Assembly (NCBI GenBank): GCA_050084985.1
Contig: JBITNC010000002.1
Coordinates: 37,820,001 to 37,884,000, forward strand
Reading direction: 5' to 3'
DNA: 64,000 bases
Source of the DNA: Nageia nagi
Lineage: Eukaryota; Pinophyta
In this document: in pieces, positions 58,701 to 64,000 of the stretch
Position numbering within the stretch: the stretch's first letter is position 1
How the letters are laid out: every line of letters starts with the position of its first letter
Made by a program: the position numbers and the translations under genes
Notes under the pieces: model-generated
What the model was told of the DNA's origin: nothing
Seen by the model: only the letters and a program-made list of their open reading frames with translations
Database searches by the model: none

Positions 58701-59551
58701 ATCTACTTTAGCACTTTTCACTCCACCAAATTGTAGCTTTTAGGATTTCCATGATTTCTAGTGTGAATATTACATTGTCATAATATGATTCTTATTGTGA
58801 GTCTTCATGTATTGATAGATATTCTATTATGATTAATGGTTTAGTTTTTAGTTCCACCTAGTTTCCATTGTTACTTGAGTCTTCTCCATCATGTCATCAT
58901 CATTAGGTGTTGAAATAAGAGTACAATGGTATTTATATGTACAAAAAAAAAAGAGAGAGAGAGAGTCATTACCTACCATAAATTTCTAGTTTTCAAGTCA
59001 TTTTAGAGTCTTGTGTTCAAAGTCATAAGGTCTATCCTTAGGTTTTTTTTTTTTTTTTTTTTAAAATTCATGGATGAAAACCCTTTTAGGAATCCACAAA
59101 CAAGGGTATGATCAAATTTTTTTTTTGGTAATTGTATTCCCTGAAAAAAATAAAAAAAAAGGAAAAGAAAGAAAGAAAAGGATTTGTAGCCAATAACAAA
59201 GTCAAGTTCTATTGAATGATGCATAGATCATTCCTTCTCTCATACTATTTTTGTTTCATTGTGGGACTAGTGACATCTTGGTTGGGGGGAGAATACTATA
59301 TGTACTTATCATTACACTATTACTAATTCTATACAAGGAATTTTGGTTACTTATGTGCACTATAATAAGGAGACACATAGAAGCCAAAGTTGGATTGAGG
59401 GACCCAAATTTTGGAGAGTTTCTAGCTTACCCTTAAGCTAGTAAACTTTCCTATTCACTTCAATAAAATTGCTCCATTTCAGAAAAGTATTGTAAGTTGA
59501 ATATTGGTAATATTCTTATAGTTATTAATCCAATCACATGGGTTATTTCTA
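55771..59551. other. Non-coding interior of the LARD-like element
   Basis: AT-rich with poly-A, poly-T and GA runs (near 58,600, 58,960 and 59,042). Short frames at 56,267-56,563 and elsewhere show no domain. No gag or pol motif found. Confidence 0.55.
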
Positions 59552-59850
59552 TAGATCTACTACAAGAACTTCTGTAGGTTTATTATAGGAGCTCCTGCAA
59601 ATCTATTACAAGAGCTTCTATAGGTCTGTTATAGGGGCTTCTACAGCTTTGTTACAAGCAATATTGCAAAACTGTTATAAGAGCTTATGTAGGTTTGTTA
59701 TAGGGATTTCTACAAAACTATTACAAAAGCTTCTATAACTCTGTTAAAAGGGCTTGTACAGAACTATTATAGGAGCATATGCAAATCCATCACAAGAGAT
59801 TTTGTAGATCTATTATAAGAATTTCTATGGACCTATTACAAGAGATTCTA
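59552..59850 (+). repeat. Exact-period 23-bp minisatellite (13 units)
   Basis: Thirteen consecutive 23-bp units fill 299 bp without indels, consensus (T/C)AGATCTATTA(C/T)A(A/G)GAGCTTCT(A/G), then a partial unit. Variants often change together (TACAAGAG versus TATAGGAG). The array ends about 230 bp before the polypurine tract, and the same core occurs in both LTRs. Confidence 0.92.
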
Positions 59851-60080
59851 TAGATCTATTTTCTACATGAAAATAATTACATTAGTTAATAAAAACATAA
59901 TGGAGGATTACAGGACAATATAGTGAAGCACTAAGTTGAAAACCCTTATGGGTAGCTTGATGATGTAGTTATAATATAATAAAGAAGATATTCAAAAGCA
60001 TTAGATTTCATGAAAGACAACATCAAAGGATATCTTGAAGGTAGAAAACCCTTGTTGCTGAAGGGACCAACAACATCTTC

Positions 60081-60093
60081 AAGAGGAGGTAGA
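60081..60093 (+). promoter_or_regulatory. Polypurine tract of the LARD-like element
   Basis: AAGAGGAGGTAGA, immediately before TGATGAGTCC of the 3' LTR. Confidence 0.8.
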
Positions 60094-61265
60094 TGATGAG
60101 TCCTATTTTTGGCCTCATCAATGAACATTAAAGAGTTTTATTTGCAACATTATGAGTGTGTATTGTGATATTTACTTGCATTATTGATATTATGTGAATA
60201 ATAAATAAAAGAGTAATTAAGGACTTAAGAATTAATTTTAAGGACTTAATTAACTCCAAAATAAAACATAAAGGATAAAGAAGTCTAAGGTTATTTCTTT
60301 GTAGTTTATAGTCCGCTACAAGAATCTGCTACAAGAGAATATACAATTTACTTTAAGAGTGTTTACAATTGATTATAGGAACATTTGTAGAAATAATGAT
60401 TACAGGAACATCTACAAATATAGTGTTTACAAGAATGACTATAGAATGCAATGATTACAATAGCAACTATAGAATATATTGATTATAGGAACATGTCTAT
60501 AGGAGCAGATTCAGGAAAAATAAAACTCAACCTATTAAGCATTCATCCAATTACAAGGTCAACTATGGAATCAATTGTGGAGTCAATATTCCTTTTGCTA
60601 TTTTGTAATAAGTGCATTATGGGTTATCATAACCATAAAAGATATTCTTGCTTGGAATTAGACACCAAGAATATTAGATGGTAATTGAATACAAACATAT
60701 GCCTTTATTTTAGGGCATTAGATATTTATTTAGTATTTGGGATAACAAAAAATAGGGTAATAATAGAAATAGTTATATTTTAGAATAAAATATACTCCTT
60801 TCTCCCATTCATGGAGAAGATGAGAATAAGGAGGAAGAAGAGAAGGAGGATGCAAGAGAAAAATGTATTATGTATTCCATTTATAAAATGAAATTACTTT
60901 CATCTCCATTTGTTCTAGTTCTTTCTTGAGTTATTGGAAAGGGGATGGTGATCTACTCTTAATGCAACAAGGAAGGATCCTCTTATTTGTATAAAGAGGA
61001 AGGATCCATCACCCATTAGCTAGATATAGAGTAGGTTTCTTTTATACAATTTTATGCTTTTTGTAGAATTGGATCTCTTTGTAAATGGGTGTATACAACA
61101 CAAGCTTTAGCAGAAAATCTCTACAATCTTGGATTGATATTAGAAGTAGATTTTATCTTGATGAAAAGTGCAAAATTGGAATCTCGACATATTGATCATT
61201 CCTAAGAGTCAAAAACAATGAGATGTTCATTAGGAGATCTTAATTACACACCATAAAAAATCTCA
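60094..61265 (+). repeat. 3' LTR of the LARD-like element
   Basis: 1,172 bp, ending near AAAATCTCA. It contains a small extra duplication of AAGGAAGGATCC...AAGAGGAAGGATCC (about 60,970-61,007) absent from the 5' copy. Confidence 0.87.
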
Positions 61266-62301
61266 TAAATAATGATAATTTTTCTTCTCTCTCAAGAAAG
61301 GAGTTGATGGATGAGATATAGGAATAATTAGACATAATATACTAGTATGAAATATCATATATATTTCCACCAAATATCATCTACACATTAGACATCAATA
61401 TAAAATTCCATACACATGTAAATATTAAAAAAATTACCATAAAATCTTAAAACCATTATTTTATTATAATTACAAACTTGATTTTTACCACCAAAAATCT
61501 TTGTATCCAACCATCTACCTTCTATTCAATATCCATGGGTGCTTACTTCCTTCTTCATGTTATTTCATACATACTCATGGGTGCTATACCAATTGATCCA
61601 CATGGATTAGTTTGGAGATTAGATATCTATAAGTGAAGATTATCACATTGGGGATATTCTTACTTAGAATTTGATATAGTACATTGATCTAGTGATATGT
61701 ATCTATGGGAGAAAAGTGTTGATGATGTACTGATAGATATTTCCACTTTGTTAATGTGATTAGATTGAGATTTTTGAAGTGAAATTTTAAGCAATTTAGG
61801 TCATTTTAGGTCATTGGTGGAAGTTGTATAGTCAATTTGCAATGAATATGTGTTAATTTGAAGTTATTTCCTCCAATAGTATTGACTATACATGTTGTTG
61901 ATTTTGGTTGAACCTATTAGGGATGTTCTTAAGCTTTTGTGATAATTGAAATAATCTAGAGACTGGTAGAATGGGTTGAGAAGTGATTGCAAATAGTAGG
62001 AGGATGAATTTTATGTTGTTGAAGATAGAAATACACCTTTTCTTTATTCTTGTAAATACTTCAAGATCCAATTTAAAGATCAAATCTCTTTTCAAACTGG
62101 ATATACCATCATATTGAGGTGAACCACTGTAAATTTGCATGTTAATTATGTACATGTAATTTCTCTTATTATTATTTCATTTTTAATTGATACTACATCA
62201 AATAATTTTATAATAAATAAAAGATTAAATTGTTAATAATGATTTAAATTTGTATTTGATGATCCTAGTAAGACATAGGCTTCAAGTGATTGTAGATCAT
62301 G
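61266..62301. other. No recognisable gene; possibly LTR of the next element
   Basis: AT-rich. Since a primer-site-like sequence follows at 62,302, part of this may be the LTR of the gypsy remnant to the right, but I could not define its start. Confidence 0.35.
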
Positions 62302-64000
62302 TGATATTAGAGTGCTAGGTTGGTGTTTGTTTGAGGCTTATTTGTGTAGGGTAGAATATATAAAAGAACTAAGTTATTTCTATTAATCCAAAATTTGGAA
62401 GAAGGAAAAGAAATACTTTCATGGAAAGAGAAGAGGCAAAATAATCAAGACCAATAATGTATGATGAATATTTTGAAAGGAGATTCATTGTGATGGAGAA
62501 AAATATGGATCAACTCATGGATATGATGCTTAGAAGATAGTAAAACAAATAAAGAGCAAAGACCATCTATGAATGAGGAAATAAGTTCAGATAATGTTGG
62601 TCCTTATTTAGTCTCTTCTTTAGTTCCTTTTAGGCCAAGGTAGAAATCCCTACATTTAAAGGAGAAGTTGATGTTAAAAAGCTAAATAATTAGCTAAAAA
62701 AACTAGAGGTATATTTCCAAATACAAGGTGTTGTTAATGAAGAATAAAATGACATGCTTTAATTTGTTGGGAAATCCATATGAAAGCTCTTAAATATGAT
62801 AACCAATGATATATTTCTTCATGGGAGGAATTCAAGAATTTACTTAGAGGGAAATTATATCATTTAGGCCATCAAATAAATGACTCATGAAAGAGAAATT
62901 ATTTTATATAATAAAGAGGATAATTTTTGTAAGATTATATAATATAGTTTAGTGAACAAGCTACCTTGCTTGGAATATCTCTTAAAAATACACAAGTCTT
63001 GATGAAGTATGTTGGAGGATTACATAGTCACTTGAGAAGGAATATGATATTGTTTAATCCCTAAAATCTTCATCAAGTGAGTGTGTAATCTCAATATTTG
63101 GAAAAAATGGGAAATATAGGCAATATTTTGATAAATCCAATAAAAATTAGAATAAAAATAACAAGAGAATGGAAAATATCATGACAAAGGTAAGGGAAAG
63201 CAATAAGATAATATGACCATTAACACCACAAAGAAACAAGGTGATAAAATGCATTTTTCACATTATGACAAGGATGGTCATGTAGATGATAAGTGTTGGA
63301 AGCTTCATTTAGAATTGTATCCCTAAAATAAGAAGAAGAACCATGAAAAGAATAATGTTATGATTATCAAGAGTGAGGATGATAAGGATAGTTCTACTAT
63401 AGATGAGAAACTCATTTGTGTTGTAGTTCAAACAATTGGGGAATTAAAGGATGTAGAGGAGAAGAAGAAATAATTATTGAGAGCTTAGTGAGCAATTTGA
63501 TATTGAATACCTACAACCATCCTCATTCATATCCTTTGGGATGGGTGTACAATGATGCCAAGTTATAAGTCACTAAGAAATGTAAGTTGAAGTTTGATAT
63601 TAATGAAAAATTTATTGATGTGATACATTTGAATATATGTGGTATTATATTTGGTAATCCTTTGGATAAAGACTCCACTTACTTTAAAAGGAAGAATCAA
63701 TATAAGCTAATCAAATATGAAATATCCTATAGTATTTATACCCATCAAAGTAAAAAATTAATTCCATTAGTAATAGTCAACCAAGTGAAATATTTGATTA
63801 ATGTAAGTAATAAATTTATCCTATTGATGCTTGACCTTATAATAATAACTTTGCAAGCTAGATAATGTCAATTATGCACTCTACAACATCTACTCCATTG
63901 ATGCCATTAAGTTAGGATGATTAGGTAAAAATGCTTATTTAGGAGTTTTAGGAGGTGTCCGCTAAACCCAAAGGACTTCTACCAAAATTATGAATCCAAA
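62302..64000 (+). pseudogene. Ty3-gypsy gag-protease remnant, running off the window
   Basis: TGATATTAGAGTGCTAGGTT at 62,302 resembles the TGGTATCAGAGC-type primer site. The decayed gag follows: VEIPTFKGEVDVKKLN near 62,641, LGISLKNTQVLMKYVGGLHSHLRR near 62,970, and a knuckle HYDKDGHVDDKCWKLH near 63,260 with its first cysteine lost. The open stretch 63,587-63,865 (KFDINEKFIDVIHLNICGIIFGNP, KKLIPLVIVNQVKYLIN) is the protease region. Several stops and frameshifts. RT would lie beyond 64,000. Confidence 0.75.

Larger units (their letters stand above)
48620..61265 (+). mobile_element. Long non-coding LTR element (LARD-like, Ty3-gypsy type)
   Basis: Direct repeats of about 1.15 kb (48,620-49,762 and 60,094-61,265), both starting TGATGAGTCC, flank a 10.3-kb interior. 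The first is followed by TTTTGGCACTATTTTCAAAG, a decayed form of the TGGCGCCGTTG primer site used by Tat and Athila gypsy elements. The second is preceded by the polypurine tract AAGAGGAGGTAGA. Removing a nested copia element leaves about 4.5 kb with no recognisable coding domain, which fits a large retrotransposon derivative. The target duplication is not convincing (GTAAT and TAAAT). The LTRs differ at many sites, so this is the older layer. Confidence 0.8.

Noticed and set aside
1-64000. tRNA or rRNA genes
   Set aside because: No cloverleaf with A/B boxes and no rRNA core sequence was recognised; the tRNA-like matches are primer-binding sites.

Overview
This window is nuclear DNA of a land plant with a large, repeat-rich genome. 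It is AT-rich and holds LTR retrotransposons of different ages, some nested, several satellite-like arrays, a decayed DYW-type pentatricopeptide repeat (PPR) gene and one intact intron-containing host gene. The retrotransposon load and PPR remnant would suit a gymnosperm or another big-genome seed plant, but the sequence alone does not fix the species.

Layout. 1-330: 3' end of a minus-strand Ty3-gypsy element with a chromodomain remnant. 1.47-2.0 kb: a ~69-bp degenerate array. 2.2-5.1 kb: two copia fragments in opposite orientation joined at 2884, then a copia LTR fragment. 5.15-6.43 kb: ten copies of a ~137-bp repeat. 7.28-8.17 kb: PPR-DYW pseudogene (minus). 11,253-20,118: a complete, very young Ty1-copia element with an intact 1308-residue gag-pol, 489-bp LTRs differing at one base, a 3.1-kb leader with a GC-rich insert, and hairpin repeats after pol. 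20.2-22.9 kb: tandem duplications and microsatellites.

23.6-31.9 kb: the only intact host gene, a protein phosphatase 2C of the WIN2/PP2C59-like type. Eight coding exons join in frame to 281 residues. A CpG-rich promoter with four TGACGTGG/CCACGTCA boxes lies upstream, and a short uORF overlaps the start codon.

34,910-43,398: a non-autonomous minus-strand Ty3-gypsy element with a decayed gag, no visible pol, and an antisense plant-mobile-domain (PMD) reading frame. 43,786-44,720: 5' LTR and leader of a relative of the young copia element. 48,620-61,265: a long non-coding LTR element (LARD-like) with 1.15-kb LTRs and an exact-period 23-bp minisatellite next to its polypurine tract. A decayed copia element (49,912-55,765) is nested in it with a perfect 5-bp target duplication. 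62.3 kb to the end: start of a decayed Ty3-gypsy gag-protease region.

The strongest leads are the gag plus antisense PMD element, the apparently spliced copia leader with a captured GC-rich PPR-like segment, the post-pol hairpin array, the LTR hairpin shared by related copia LTRs, and the upstream control region of the phosphatase gene.
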